Assembly (NCBI RefSeq): GCF_024105735.1
Contig: NZ_JAAAML010000002.1
Span: forward strand, 248,001 to 312,000
Length of the DNA: 64,000 nucleotides
Source of the DNA: Parahoeflea alexandrii
Lineage (GTDB): Bacteria; Pseudomonadota; Alphaproteobacteria; Rhizobiales; Rhizobiaceae
Direction of reading: 5' to 3'
Part shown: positions 48,371 to 57,354 of the stretch, in pieces
Numbering within the stretch: the stretch's first letter is position 1
Layout of the letters: each line of letters opens with the position of its first letter
Translations under genes and position numbers: made by a program
The notes under the pieces: generated by a model
The model's input: the letters and a program-made list of their open reading frames with translations, nothing else
The model's database searches: none
What the model was told of the DNA's origin: nothing

Positions 48371-49027
48371 ATGGCATCCGGTATATCAGCAGCACGCGAA
48401 ATCGATCTTGCGACCTGGTCACGGGCCGGACAGTTCCACCTGTTCCGGACCTATGACCGGCCGCATTTCGCCACAACCGCCCGTGTCGATGTCACCGCGC
48501 TGATGACCCGCGGCAAGCCGCAGGGCGTCTCGCCCTACCGGGCTTTCATCCATGCAATCGGCGCCGGCGTGCATGCCGTTCCGGCTTTGAAGATGCGCTT
48601 TGAGGGTGACCGCGTGCTGGAATATGGCGAGATCTCGCTGTCGGCCACGGTCCCGCGTCCCGGCGACACATTCGGCTACGCCTACATTCCCTATATCGAG
48701 GACTGGGACAGTTTCGATGAAAGCTGCAAGGCGATCATCGAGGAAACCACCAGGGGCGCCGATCTCGGCGCCAACACCGGCCAGCGCTTCGATCTTGCCT
48801 ATCTCTCTTGCCTGCCGTGGATCGATTTCACCGCGCTCGACAACGCGCTTCCAGGACCGGATGACTGCATTCCGCGCTTCTCCTGGGGCAAATTCGTCGA
48901 GGCATCGGATGGGCGCTGGAGTTGCCCGGTCGCCGTCCAGGTCCATCATGCGCTGGTGGACGGTCTGCAGGTCGGCCAGTTCTTCGAAGCCACGCAAAAG
49001 AGCCTCGACCGCTTCGCCTCAATCTGA
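48371..49027 (+). CDS. chloramphenicol acetyltransferase-like (CatA fold) protein
   Basis: This 218-aa protein belongs to the type-A CAT superfamily. The catalytic His motif is HHALVDG near residue 195, and the trimer-fold blocks PHFATTARVDVT, PYRAFIHAIGAGVHAVPALKMR and TFGYAYIPYIEDWDSF align with CatA. Many such chromosomal proteins do not confer resistance, and the natural acceptor is unknown. The ATG follows the typA stop by one base, so translation is probably coupled to typA. Confidence 0.85.
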   Translation: MASGISAAREIDLATWSRAGQFHLFRTYDRPHFATTARVDVTALMTRGKPQGVSPYRAFIHAIGAGVHAVPALKMRFEGDRVLEYGEISLSATVPRPGDTFGYAYIPYIEDWDSFDESCKAIIEETTRGADLGANTGQRFDLAYLSCLPWIDFTALDNALPGPDDCIPRFSWGKFVEASDGRWSCPVAVQVHHALVDGLQVGQFFEATQKSLDRFASI

Positions 49028-49079
49028 ACGGCCCGGACAAACACTGGCCTCAGGGTGGCGGCGGCTCTTGCATATTTCG

Positions 49080-49095
49080 TTAACAAACGGTTAAC
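49080..49095. promoter_or_regulatory. CtrA consensus site
   Basis: TTAA-N7-TTAAC matches the full binding motif of the alphaproteobacterial cell-cycle regulator CtrA, and sits in the 164-bp gap 97 bp upstream of a GNAT gene. Such a match can occur by chance in 64 kb, so position is the main support. Confidence 0.5.
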
Positions 49096-49191
49096 TCAAC
49101 TCACGCCGTCCACAAAACAATGCTGTGGGCTAAGACCGGAGCAGATCGTCTGTACCTTCTTCGGACACACCATGAACGGTAGTGTGAGCGC

Positions 49192-49698
49192 ATGAGCACG
49201 TTAACAATCGACATCCGGCATGCCGAGCCCGAAGATGCAGTCGCCATCGCGGCCACCCATCGCGCGGCCTGGAGCCATGCCTATTCCGGCATCCTGCCCT
49301 ACAAGGCACTGCGCCACATGCTGGAGCGCCGCGATATCGGTTGGTGGCAGCGCGCCGTGCGCGGTTCCACATCCATCCTGGTGCTCGATGTCGGCGGCAC
49401 GGTGGCCGGTTACGCCACACTCGGGCTCAACCGCGCGCGCTCGCTGCCTCAGGAAGGCGAGATCTACGAGCTCTATCTCAAGCCCGAATTCCAGGGTGTG
49501 GGCCTGGGCAAGCGCCTCTTCACCGAAGCCCGCCAGCTGCTGGATTCGCTTGGCTGCAAGGGCGTCGTTGTCTGGTGTCTGGAAGACAATCACGCCGCCG
49601 TCGAGTTCTATCGCTTCCAGGGCGGCCGCGACGTGGCCGAAGGCCACGAGACATTCGACGGAAAGAGCCTCAAGAAACTGGCCTTCGTCTGGTCCTGA
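49192..49698 (+). CDS. GNAT family N-acetyltransferase
   Basis: This 168-aa acetyltransferase has the CoA-binding motif GVGLGKRLFTEA near residue 100, then LGCKGVVVWCLEDNHAAVEFYRFQGG. The opening IDIRHAEPEDAVAIAATHRAAW fits GNAT enzymes that act on small amines or protein N-termini. Substrate is unknown. It has its own upstream region with a CtrA-like site. Confidence 0.88.
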   Translation: MSTLTIDIRHAEPEDAVAIAATHRAAWSHAYSGILPYKALRHMLERRDIGWWQRAVRGSTSILVLDVGGTVAGYATLGLNRARSLPQEGEIYELYLKPEFQGVGLGKRLFTEARQLLDSLGCKGVVVWCLEDNHAAVEFYRFQGGRDVAEGHETFDGKSLKKLAFVWS

Positions 49699-49900
49699 AG
49701 CCGGTCTGAGGGCCAAACACTCCAAAAGTCCTGTTGCACCGGACCGGCTTTGGCTTTAATTCCGGAGCCGTCCGAAGCCGCGCGCCTTTGCCTGATCCAG
49801 GTTGGCGCAGGGATGCGACGGGCCCCGAATTGAAGCATGCCCGTTCAGCTCACCTCCCACCCGGGCACGGCATGCACCACATATCCGCATTGGAGCGATC

Positions 49901-50434
49901 ATGCGCATAGACGCCATCAGCATCGGCGACAAGCCGCCACACGACGTCAACGTGATCATCGAGGTGCCGGTTGGCGGCCAGCCGATCAAGTACGAGATGG
50001 ACAAGGAAGCAGGCACCCTGGTTGTCGACCGCTTTCTCTACACACCGATGACCTATCCGGGCAATTACGGTTTCGTGCCCCACACACTGTCCGACGACGG
50101 TGACCCGATCGACGTTCTGGTCTGCAATACGAGGCCGCTGATTCCCGGTTGCGTCATCAATGTCCGTCCGATCGGTGTTCTGATCATGGAAGACAATGCC
50201 GGTCAGGACGAGAAGATCATCGCCGTCCCGTCGACGCATCTCACCAAGCGCTATGAAGGTGTCAACGACTACACCGACATGCCGGACATCACGCTGCAGC
50301 AGATCGAGCACTTCTTCGAGCACTACAAGGATCTCGAACCCGGAAAATGGGTCAAGATCGGCGGCTGGCGCGATGCCGAAGTCGCCCGCCAGCTGATTTC
50401 GGAAGCGATTGACCGGGCCAAGGCCAAGGGCTGA
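49901..50434 (+). CDS. ppa: inorganic pyrophosphatase
   Basis: This is a family I pyrophosphatase of 177 aa that hydrolyses the pyrophosphate made in biosynthesis. Metal and catalytic residues are in [18 protein letters not shown] and DGDPIDVLV near residues 50-75. The signature of this length (about 175 aa) matches E. coli Ppa. GGAGCG lies before the ATG at 49901, which is preferred over an upstream in-frame ATG at 49802. Confidence 0.96.
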   Translation: MRIDAISIGDKPPHDVNVIIEVPVGGQPIKYEMDKEAGTLVVDRFLYTPMTYPGNYGFVPHTLSDDGDPIDVLVCNTRPLIPGCVINVRPIGVLIMEDNAGQDEKIIAVPSTHLTKRYEGVNDYTDMPDITLQQIEHFFEHYKDLEPGKWVKIGGWRDAEVARQLISEAIDRAKAKG

Positions 50435-50501
50435 TCCTCCGCACCGACCGGCACCCGGTTCAGATGCCGGGTCTGGTCCCATTCAAGATTGACAGAGCTT
50501 T

Positions 50502-50530
50502 GCGCCACCCGTCCACCGGATGGGTGGCGC
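50502..50530. terminator. hairpin between convergent ppa and yggU
   Basis: GCGCCACCC and GGGTGGCGC form a perfect 9-bp stem around an 11-nt loop, in the 104-bp gap between two convergent genes. It has no proper T-run in either direction, so it may act as an RNA-stabilising end or a weak bidirectional terminator. Confidence 0.5.
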
Positions 50531-50538
50531 GATCCGTT

Positions 50539-50850
50539 TCAGCCGCTCAGTGCCTGGATCTGTTCGATGATCGCGTCCGGGTCCGCACTGATGCGGATGG
50601 TCTTTGACCGGCTCGTTTCCCCCGCGACGACCCCTACCGCGGTCTTGCCGATTTTCAGATGCTTGGCGATCAGTTTTTCAACCGCGCGGTTGGCCTTGTT
50701 GTTCTCCGCCACCGCCCGGACCCGGGCCTTGAGCCGAACCACGCCGGCCGCATCCTCGATCAGGCCGTCGATCCGGTCGACCGAAGCCGCCGGCGTCAAT
50801 CGCACCGACAGGTCTACCCACGTCTCGCCGGGCCGGTACCAGTTGCTCAG
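50539..50850 (-). CDS. yggU: DUF167 / YggU family protein, probable CTG start
   Basis: This is a small YggU (DUF167) protein with the core [28 protein letters not shown] and a nucleic-acid-binding-like fold of unknown role. Homology extends upstream of the first conventional start (GTG, 50805): the translated residues [14 protein letters not shown] match the usual FxxxxxDGxxLxV entry strand. No ATG, GTG or TTG lies in frame there. A CTG at 50850 overlaps the yggT stop as CTGA, the usual translational coupling geometry, giving 103 aa. The GTG at 50805 gives a shortened 88-aa form. Confidence 0.8.
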   Translation of the reverse strand: MSNWYRPGETWVDLSVRLTPAASVDRIDGLIEDAAGVVRLKARVRAVAENNKANRAVEKLIAKHLKIGKTAVGVVAGETSRSKTIRISADPDAIIEQIQALSG

Positions 50851-51137
50851 AAGAACATCGGCGCGATCGAGGTCGCGATGAAGGTGCGCACGAAGAAGAT
50901 CGCGATCAGCAACACGATTGGCGAGATATCAAGCCCGCCAAGATCCGGCATGATGCGGCGGATCGGTCTCAGAGCAGGTTCGGTGGCCTTGTAGAGAAAC
51001 TCGCCGATCATGCCGACGAAGCGGTTGTTGGCGTTGATCACGTTGAAAGCGTAGAGCCAGGAGAAGATGGCGCTGGCGATGATGATCCAGGTGTAGAGGC
51101 CCAGCACCATGTCGATGGTTGAAAAGACTGCAATCAT
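50847..51137 (-). CDS. yggT: YggT family membrane protein
   Basis: This 96-aa protein has two membrane helices (about 5-27 and 70-92) and the conserved [24 protein letters not shown] loop between them. YggT has been linked to potassium/osmotic tolerance and sits beside yggU in many genomes. The ATG at 51137 is chosen because GAACCTCAT-side sequence gives GGAGAACCTC before it and the first helix starts at once. The next gene, yggU, begins at the stop. Confidence 0.9.
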   Translation of the reverse strand: MIAVFSTIDMVLGLYTWIIIASAIFSWLYAFNVINANNRFVGMIGEFLYKATEPALRPIRRIMPDLGGLDISPIVLLIAIFFVRTFIATSIAPMFF

Positions 51138-51325
51138 GAGGTTCTCCGGCTGTTCTTCGCGTGACCGACATGTAGACACTCCAAGCCCGAGCGGCAAGGG
51201 CGCGGCGGTGCCTATGATCCGGCACGGTTAAGGCCGGACCGGCCACTCAAGAGACGGGGGCACAAGACGGTGGCACGAACCGGTTGCTCGTGTATAGCTC
51301 AGCCAGCTCAAACCGGACAGACACA

Positions 51326-52627
51326 ATGCAAGCTCCAGCCCTGTCGGACGACAGATACGCCGCCTTTCGCCATCGCGCTTTCACGCTCTATTTCGCAGCC
51401 CGTTTCCTGTCGACATTCGGTCTGCAGATCATCAGCGTCTCGGTCGGCTGGCAGATCTACGATCTGACCCGCGATCCCTTCGATCTCGGCCTGGTCGGCC
51501 TGATCCAGTTTCTCCCGGCGCTGGTGCTGATCCTGTTTACCGGTGCTGCCGCTGACCGCTACGGCCGCCGCACCATCATGCTGATCTGCGAAATCATCAT
51601 CGGGTTTTCGGCGCTGGCACTGGTGTTTTTCGCCTGGCGCGGCCTCGTATCTCCATTGCCGATCTTTGCTGTGCTGCTGGTGATAGGCATTTCGCGGGCG
51701 TTTTTCGCGCCCGCCTCGCAGTCACTTGCGCCCAACCTTGTGCCGGCAAAAGACCTGCCAAATGCGATTGCCTGGAACTCGACCTCCTGGCAGACCGCCA
51801 CCATCGTCGGCCCGGTCGCCGGCGGCCTGCTCTACGGCCTGGGCGCAACCGTGCCCTACCTGACCGCCTGCTTCTTCTTCGCCACGGCTATCATCGCCAT
51901 CGCGCTGGTGCCGCCACCGTTGCAGCGCTCGCGCGGCGAGGGCCAGAGCTGGAAGACGCTGGTGGCAGGCTTCAGCTATGTCCGCAACCAGAAGATCGTT
52001 CTGGGTGCCATCTCTCTCGACATGTTCGCCGTTCTGCTGGGCGGCGCCATCGCCCTGATGCCGGTTTTTGCCCGCGACGTGCTTGATCTCGGGCCCTGGG
52101 GTCTCGGCCTGTTGCGCGCCAGCCCCGGTATCGGCGCCATCGGCATGGCGATCTATCTGGCGTCACGACCAATCCGCAGGCATGCCGGGCGCGCCATGTT
52201 CATTGCCGTCGGTGTGTTCGGCGCCGCAACGGTGGTGTTCGGCCTGTCGAAATCCCTGCCGCTGACCATGGTCGCGCTGATCGTCATGGGTGCGTCCGAT
52301 ATGATTTCGGTCTATGTCCGCCAGAGCCTGGTGCAACTGTGGACGCCGGATGATCTGCGCGGCCGCGTCAGCGCGGTCAACATGGTCTTCATCGGCGCCT
52401 CCAACGAACTCGGCGAATTCCGCGCCGGCGTCATGGCGTCGTTGATCGGTCCGATTGCTGCAGTGGTCATCGGTGGCGCAGGAACGCTCGCCGTGGCACT
52501 TGCCTGGAGCATCGGCTTCCCGCAGCTGCGCCAGATCCAGTCGCTCGACCGTGACGCCGAAGAGAGCCGGGCAGCGCTCAAGGCTGATTTGGAACGGCAG
52601 GAAAAATCCGGTCCAGGAACTGCTTGA
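51326..52627 (+). CDS. MFS transporter, EntS-like
   Basis: This 433-aa, 12-helix major facilitator is similar to EntS/enterobactin-exporter-type MFS_3 proteins. Motif A is AADRYGRRTIM near residues 70-80 and a central cytosolic loop follows PPPLQRSRGEG. Substrate is unknown; siderophore export is one family function, but no siderophore genes are nearby. Its last 50 bp overlap the convergent glutamine amidotransferase gene. Confidence 0.88.
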   Translation: MQAPALSDDRYAAFRHRAFTLYFAARFLSTFGLQIISVSVGWQIYDLTRDPFDLGLVGLIQFLPALVLILFTGAAADRYGRRTIMLICEIIIGFSALALVFFAWRGLVSPLPIFAVLLVIGISRAFFAPASQSLAPNLVPAKDLPNAIAWNSTSWQTATIVGPVAGGLLYGLGATVPYLTACFFFATAIIAIALVPPPLQRSRGEGQSWKTLVAGFSYVRNQKIVLGAISLDMFAVLLGGAIALMPVFARDVLDLGPWGLGLLRASPGIGAIGMAIYLASRPIRRHAGRAMFIAVGVFGAATVVFGLSKSLPLTMVALIVMGASDMISVYVRQSLVQLWTPDDLRGRVSAVNMVFIGASNELGEFRAGVMASLIGPIAAVVIGGAGTLAVALAWSIGFPQLRQIQSLDRDAEESRAALKADLERQEKSGPGTA

Positions 52628-53345
52628 GCCATTCCAGCAGCGCCGCGTCGTGCACCAGCCGTCCCGCCAGGTGCTCACGCCCCTGCTGGGCGCCGGGGAG
52701 GACGAAACGATGCGCGCCGCGGACCGCCCAGCGGTGCATCATCGCCAGCGTCAGCTCCGCGTGGAACTGGATCGCCCAGGCATTGGCGCCATATCGGAAC
52801 GCCTGATTGGGGTAGACATCGGCGGTCGCCAGCAGTTCCGCGCCCCGCGGCAGGTCGAAGCCCTCGCGGTGGAACTGGTAGACCATGGATGGCCAGTCCA
52901 TCATTTCCCGGCCAGCCGGTGTCGCTTCCAGCCCGTACCAGCCGATTTCCACGGCGCCATCCTCTCGTCCGGCCACCCGGCCGCCAAGATGATTGACCAG
53001 GATCTGTGCACCAAGGCAGATTCCGAGATAGGGCTTGCCGGATTTCAACACTATATCCATGAAGCGGGTTTCGCGGTGGATGCCCTCGTCGGCATCATTG
53101 GCGCTCATCGGCCCGCCGAACACCACCACCCCCGCATGCGCGTCAAGCGTGGTGGGCAGCGGATCGCCCAGCACCGGACGCCGAATGTCGGCGGCGTACC
53201 CCATCAGCGACAGCAGGTGCCCGACACGGCCGGAACTCGAGCTTTCCTGGTGCAGGATGATCAGGATACAGCCCGACCTGGACCCGGGCCGGAAACCGGC
53301 AACCGGTCGCCCTCTAGCTGCCGTCACCGGCGGCCTCTCCGTCAT
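52578..53345 (-). CDS. class I glutamine amidotransferase (GMP synthase-like)
   Basis: This 255-aa stand-alone class I glutamine amidotransferase has the nucleophile Cys in GICLGAQ near residue 100 and the His of the triad in AIQFHAE near 190. The first strand ILIILHQESSSSGRVG is typical. The start is not certain: ATG 53345 overlaps terB by 32 bp and no closer ATG is present. The C-terminus overlaps the convergent MFS gene. The ammonia acceptor is unknown. Confidence 0.85.
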   Translation of the reverse strand: MTERPPVTAARGRPVAGFRPGSRSGCILIILHQESSSSGRVGHLLSLMGYAADIRRPVLGDPLPTTLDAHAGVVVFGGPMSANDADEGIHRETRFMDIVLKSGKPYLGICLGAQILVNHLGGRVAGREDGAVEIGWYGLEATPAGREMMDWPSMVYQFHREGFDLPRGAELLATADVYPNQAFRYGANAWAIQFHAELTLAMMHRWAVRGAHRFVLPGAQQGREHLAGRLVHDAALLEWLKQFLDRIFPAVPNQP

Positions 53346-53799
53346 CAATCCCCGCGGCGGCAAGGGCCCGCTGGCGCGCAAGCACCCGGTCCCGGTTCGA
53401 CACCCCCATCAGGTCGGCGATCCGCCAGACCACGTGGTCTTCCAGTTCATGCCGGTATCCGTCCGCATAGGCGAGGTTCCACAAAAGCTCGATGAAACGA
53501 ATCTTCGCTTCGGGTTCCAGCGAGCGGTTGAGGATGCTGGTGAACTGATAGAGGTCCACCGCCTCGCGGTCCGCTTCCTCACCGGCTTCGATCAGCTCCC
53601 GCAGATCCGCGCCACTCACACCGTATTCCTGGATGATCAGCGCCTTGAGCTTGTCGGACTCGACGTCATCGACAACCCCGTCCGCCCCGATAACGTGGAA
53701 GAACAGGGCCACCGCGGCCACGTCGGGGTTGTTCGCATCAGGCTTTGTTCGCCCTTCATCACGCAGACCACCCAGAAAGGCACGTATCTGATCAAGCAT
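53314..53799 (-). CDS. TerB family tellurite-resistance-like protein
   Basis: This 161-aa all-helical protein has the TerB_C fold, with repeated acidic ALFFHVIGADGVVDDVESDKLK and WNLAYADGYRHELEDHVVWRIADLMG units that resemble metal-binding helical repeats. No other ter genes are near, so tellurite resistance should not be assumed. It lies between the amidotransferase gene (32-bp overlap) and hemY (23-bp gap). Confidence 0.85.
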   Translation of the reverse strand: MLDQIRAFLGGLRDEGRTKPDANNPDVAAVALFFHVIGADGVVDDVESDKLKALIIQEYGVSGADLRELIEAGEEADREAVDLYQFTSILNRSLEPEAKIRFIELLWNLAYADGYRHELEDHVVWRIADLMGVSNRDRVLARQRALAAAGIDDGEAAGDGS

Positions 53800-53822
53800 T
53801 CATTTTCCTCTTCAAGGCCAAA

Positions 53823-55709
53823 TCAGAACAGCCGGAACCGGCCCGGCTTCTCAGGTTCGGCGTTAACATCAATCCCGGGATCATCGGGTCGATGGGTCAG
53901 AAAGGCCTCTTCCCTTGCCCGGGCCTCTGCCTCGGGATCAGGTTTGGCAGGCTTCTGTTCCAGCTTCTCCTTCTCCGGCTTCGGTTCATCCGTGGCAGCC
54001 TCAGCCGCCCGGTCCGGGCCCGCCGAAGCGACGCTTTTCATCTCCTCGGTCTTGCCCGGCACCGAACCGGTCTTCGCACTTGAATTGGTATCCGCTTCAG
54101 CGTCCTTCGCGGCAGGAACAGGCACAGGCTTTGTCGCATCAACCGGAGACGTCCTTGTATCGGAAACCGCTTCGGCTTCGATTATCACTGCCTGCTTCGG
54201 TTCGGGTTCGGCAGGGTTGTCTGGCTTGCCCGGTTTCTCGTCCTTTCCGGCCGAAGACGATTGCGATACTGCCGGTGCTTCCGGCTTGGCGGCAGCAGGG
54301 TCGGCATCCGGCGCTCGGCGCTGACCCTCGCTGGCGGTCGCGCTGACTGGCGGCAGACTTGCCATCGCCTGGTCAAAGGCGCGCGCCGGCGGCTCGTTGT
54401 CGAGGCTCGGTCCTGCCAGTTGCTCCACCGGGACCTTCCATTCGAAGGCATCGAGCTTGCCGCTTATCGGCGACACCGGTTCCCAGGTTTCCGACACATA
54501 GCCATCCGCTGTCCAGGCCGGATCCCGCGGTGCGCGCACCGCCTGGCTGAGCCAGTGGCGGACACGGCCCTGATCACCGGTTTCGGCTTCCTCGATATCA
54601 GCGAGCAGCAGATAGATGCCCTCGCTCGGCTGCAGCCGTGCAGCGGCTTCCGCCTTTTCCCGCGCCAGATCATAGCGTCGTGCTTCCAGCGCGGCCCTTG
54701 CAACCACATCGAAGGACTGAGGATTGAGCGGCTTGAGCTTTTCCAGCCTTTCGGCGCGCTTGAGCCGGTCGGCGGCCGTGTCGCCCATCCGTGCCCGCAC
54801 ATAGGCTTCGGCGAGTTCCGGGTGCGGACTGGCCTTCCAGGCACCTTCCAGAACCTTGGCGGCCTTGCGCAGATTGTCCTGCCGCAGCAGCGCCTTGGTC
54901 GCAACAACCGCCGCGGGCGCAAACGCCGGCGCAAGTTTCAATGCATTGAGCGCATCGTCCCGCGCCGAGGACGGATCGCTGTCGACACGATCGCGTGCCC
55001 GGGCAGTCAGCAGAACGGCCTTGGTGCGGTCTGCGGCAGCCGCCTCGATGGTGCCAGCCTCGCGCTGGCGGTCGAGCAGCTGCAATGCCTCATCCCACTT
55101 GCCTTCCCGCGTCCGGTAGGACAGCGCCGCCGCACCCGCCCAAGGCAGCTGCGGCGCCTGTTCGGCGGCGGTTTCGGCATAATGCTGGGCAGCCTCGTCA
55201 GCGCCCTGGCGCTGAGCCTCGAGGTAGAGTCCACGCAGACCGAGAAGTTTTGTCTCCGGATCCTCGGCCATGGCTTCGAACAGCTTGCGTGCTTCCTCGT
55301 GGTGACCCTCGATCAGCGCCGCCTGGACATCAAGCAGGTGAATCAGCGGCTCCTGGTCGGCCTTCAGCAGCCCCTTGGTGCGCTTGTTCATCTTGCGCGC
55401 GGTGACGGCGTCACCGGCACCGGCTGCAAGCAGCCCTGTGGACAGGGCCTGATAGCCGCGATCACGCTTGTTGGCCCGGAAGTAGCGGGCAACCGTGCGC
55501 GGCGAATAGATGATGGTGCGGATCAACCACCAGCTGATCATGATGGCCGCAATCAGCGAAACGATCATGGTGACCGCCGCCATCAGCGACATTTCAATTT
55601 CACGCCCTTCCCAATTCAGTGTCAAATCGCCGGGACGATCTGCAAGCCAGGCAAAGCCGAAACCGAGAACCAGGACCAGGACAACGAAGAATAACAACCG
55701 GATCATCAT
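53823..55709 (-). CDS. hemY: HemY-like heme-cluster TPR membrane protein
   Basis: This 628-aa protein has two N-terminal membrane helices (about 3-22 and 42-62), then helical TPR-like repeats (about 100-410) of the HemY_N family. It is not protoporphyrinogen oxidase, which shares the name in Bacillus. A disordered Pro/Glu/Lys/Ala tail of about 160 residues ends the protein. Family members are encoded with hemC and hemD; a role in assembling heme-synthesis enzymes at the membrane is supposed. It follows the Mic60 homologue by 7 bp, and TerB is next. Confidence 0.9.
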   Translation of the reverse strand: MMIRLLFFVVLVLVLGFGFAWLADRPGDLTLNWEGREIEMSLMAAVTMIVSLIAAIMISWWLIRTIIYSPRTVARYFRANKRDRGYQALSTGLLAAGAGDAVTARKMNKRTKGLLKADQEPLIHLLDVQAALIEGHHEEARKLFEAMAEDPETKLLGLRGLYLEAQRQGADEAAQHYAETAAEQAPQLPWAGAAALSYRTREGKWDEALQLLDRQREAGTIEAAAADRTKAVLLTARARDRVDSDPSSARDDALNALKLAPAFAPAAVVATKALLRQDNLRKAAKVLEGAWKASPHPELAEAYVRARMGDTAADRLKRAERLEKLKPLNPQSFDVVARAALEARRYDLAREKAEAAARLQPSEGIYLLLADIEEAETGDQGRVRHWLSQAVRAPRDPAWTADGYVSETWEPVSPISGKLDAFEWKVPVEQLAGPSLDNEPPARAFDQAMASLPPVSATASEGQRRAPDADPAAAKPEAPAVSQSSSAGKDEKPGKPDNPAEPEPKQAVIIEAEAVSDTRTSPVDATKPVPVPAAKDAEADTNSSAKTGSVPGKTEEMKSVASAGPDRAAEAATDEPKPEKEKLEQKPAKPDPEAEARAREEAFLTHRPDDPGIDVNAEPEKPGRFRLF

Positions 55710-55716
55710 GGATCTC

Positions 55717-57270
55717 CTAGTTGGCCGGTGCGGCGGAGGATGACGCGGCGGAACCGGCGGACGGCGCCATGGCGGCGGCGATCAGCTTTTCCGAGCGCGC
55801 ACGGGCAGCCAGCGCGTCGCTGTAGTCTGCGGTGGCCGCGCGGGAGGCCTCGGGCAGCGTGTTCCATTCGGCCAGGGCAGCATCGAGATCGCCGTTGAGC
55901 AGCCGCGCTTCGGCACGGGCAACGATGGCCTCGGCGCTGTCACCCTCGACATCGCCGACCCTGCGCACCTTGACCACCGACATCGCGCTCGACATCAACC
56001 GGTCGACGAGCCCGGCCTCGGGATCACCCGGATCGGCCGCGGCAATAGCCTCGCTCGCGGCATCGGAAAACCCGGCCACAAGTGTGGCGCGGCTGGGAAC
56101 ACCGCGTGCGGCCAGATCCCGCAATTCGGCCACCGCCGGATCCTCCGGGGCGACCGAAGCGAAGGCCTCGAGTTCGCTCATGAAAGACCCGCCGCGGTCG
56201 ATCGCCGACTTGAGGCCGGCAGCGGCGATGGCGCGCGCCAGGTCTATCTGCCGCGAAGGCGCGTCGAGCTGGGTCGACAGCTCCTGCTGACCCTGCTCGA
56301 GGTCGGTGATCTTGCCCGTCAGCATGTCGGCACTGGACTGCAACTCGGCAATTGCAGCCTGGAGCCCGCCCTGCGCCGCCCGCAATTCATTCATCTGCGC
56401 GGCAAGTTCGGGGTCCGCACCGGCGGTATTTCCATCGCCGAGCCCGGCGATCCTGCCTTCGAGGCCCGCAAGCCGGTCTTCGAGTGCGGCAAGCACCGCC
56501 GGATCGCCACTTTCGCCGCCGCTGCTCGTGCCTGCCTCCGCAAGATCGGCCTCAAGCCTGTCGAGGCGGTCGGTGACCTCGACTGGGATCGCGGAACCAC
56601 TCTGCGATCCGGACTCCGAGACCTGCTGTGTCAGGGCGTCGAGCCGGTCGGAAAGTGTGTCCACCTGCGAGACCACCGGCGCCACCGGATCGCTGCTGCC
56701 CACACCCGGTGCCGGCAGAAACCCGCCCGCCTGCAGCGCGTAAGCGCCACCTAGAGCGATCACGGCACCCAGCACGCCCGAGACGACCATGCCGAGACCG
56801 CCGCCGCTTCTGGCTGGCGCTGCGGCAGGTTTGGCGCCGGCCGCGCTGGCGGTTGCGCCACCAGCCGGTTTCGGCTTGCTGTCTTCGGTTTTTGCATCCT
56901 TCGGGTCCGATGCCTTGGCCGAGCCCGTCGTTGCGCCGGCCTGCGTCGCTGCTTCGGGCTTAGATCCGATCTTTGGATCCGGCGCCGTCTTGGACGGGCT
57001 GTCGGTCTTCGCCGATGCCGATGAGGTTGCCGGGCCTGCAGCTTCCGCGGACTTGCTCCCTGTAATCCCGCTCCCTGTATTCCCACTCTCGGTCTTGCCG
57101 GCCTCGGTCTTCTCCGGCTGTGCCGGATCCGGCGTCCGGGCAACGGAAGGCCCGGTGGCCGATGACTTAGCCTTGGGCTCCTCGCTCTTCGGCGTCACAT
57201 CGGTGGCGTCGAGATCGATGGTCACTGGTTTCGGCGATTTGGAGTGTCGCGGGGTGGGGCCCTTGCTCAT
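55717..57270 (-). CDS. alphaproteobacterial Mic60 (mitofilin) homologue
   Basis: This 517-aa protein has a disordered N-terminus of about 170 residues rich in Ala, Lys, Ser and Pro. One membrane helix follows (about 180-200, GLGMVVSGVLGAVIALGGAYAL). A long coiled coil (about 215-350, DTLSDRLDALTQQV onward) and a C-terminal helical domain (about 370-490) complete it. This layout and position between hemD and hemY match the bacterial Mic60 described as the ancestor of the mitochondrial cristae protein, which bends membranes and is linked to intracytoplasmic membranes. CAGGAG precedes ATG 57270. Function here is inferred from homology. Confidence 0.85.
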   Translation of the reverse strand: MSKGPTPRHSKSPKPVTIDLDATDVTPKSEEPKAKSSATGPSVARTPDPAQPEKTEAGKTESGNTGSGITGSKSAEAAGPATSSASAKTDSPSKTAPDPKIGSKPEAATQAGATTGSAKASDPKDAKTEDSKPKPAGGATASAAGAKPAAAPARSGGGLGMVVSGVLGAVIALGGAYALQAGGFLPAPGVGSSDPVAPVVSQVDTLSDRLDALTQQVSESGSQSGSAIPVEVTDRLDRLEADLAEAGTSSGGESGDPAVLAALEDRLAGLEGRIAGLGDGNTAGADPELAAQMNELRAAQGGLQAAIAELQSSADMLTGKITDLEQGQQELSTQLDAPSRQIDLARAIAAAGLKSAIDRGGSFMSELEAFASVAPEDPAVAELRDLAARGVPSRATLVAGFSDAASEAIAAADPGDPEAGLVDRLMSSAMSVVKVRRVGDVEGDSAEAIVARAEARLLNGDLDAALAEWNTLPEASRAATADYSDALAARARSEKLIAAAMAPSAGSAASSSAAPAN

Positions 57271-57354
57271 GGCGTCTCCTGCAGGGTTGGCGCGGTTGAT
57301 CTTGCGCATTCTTTGGTCGCAATACGCTCAAACCGTGGCGGTGGTTCCGGCAAA

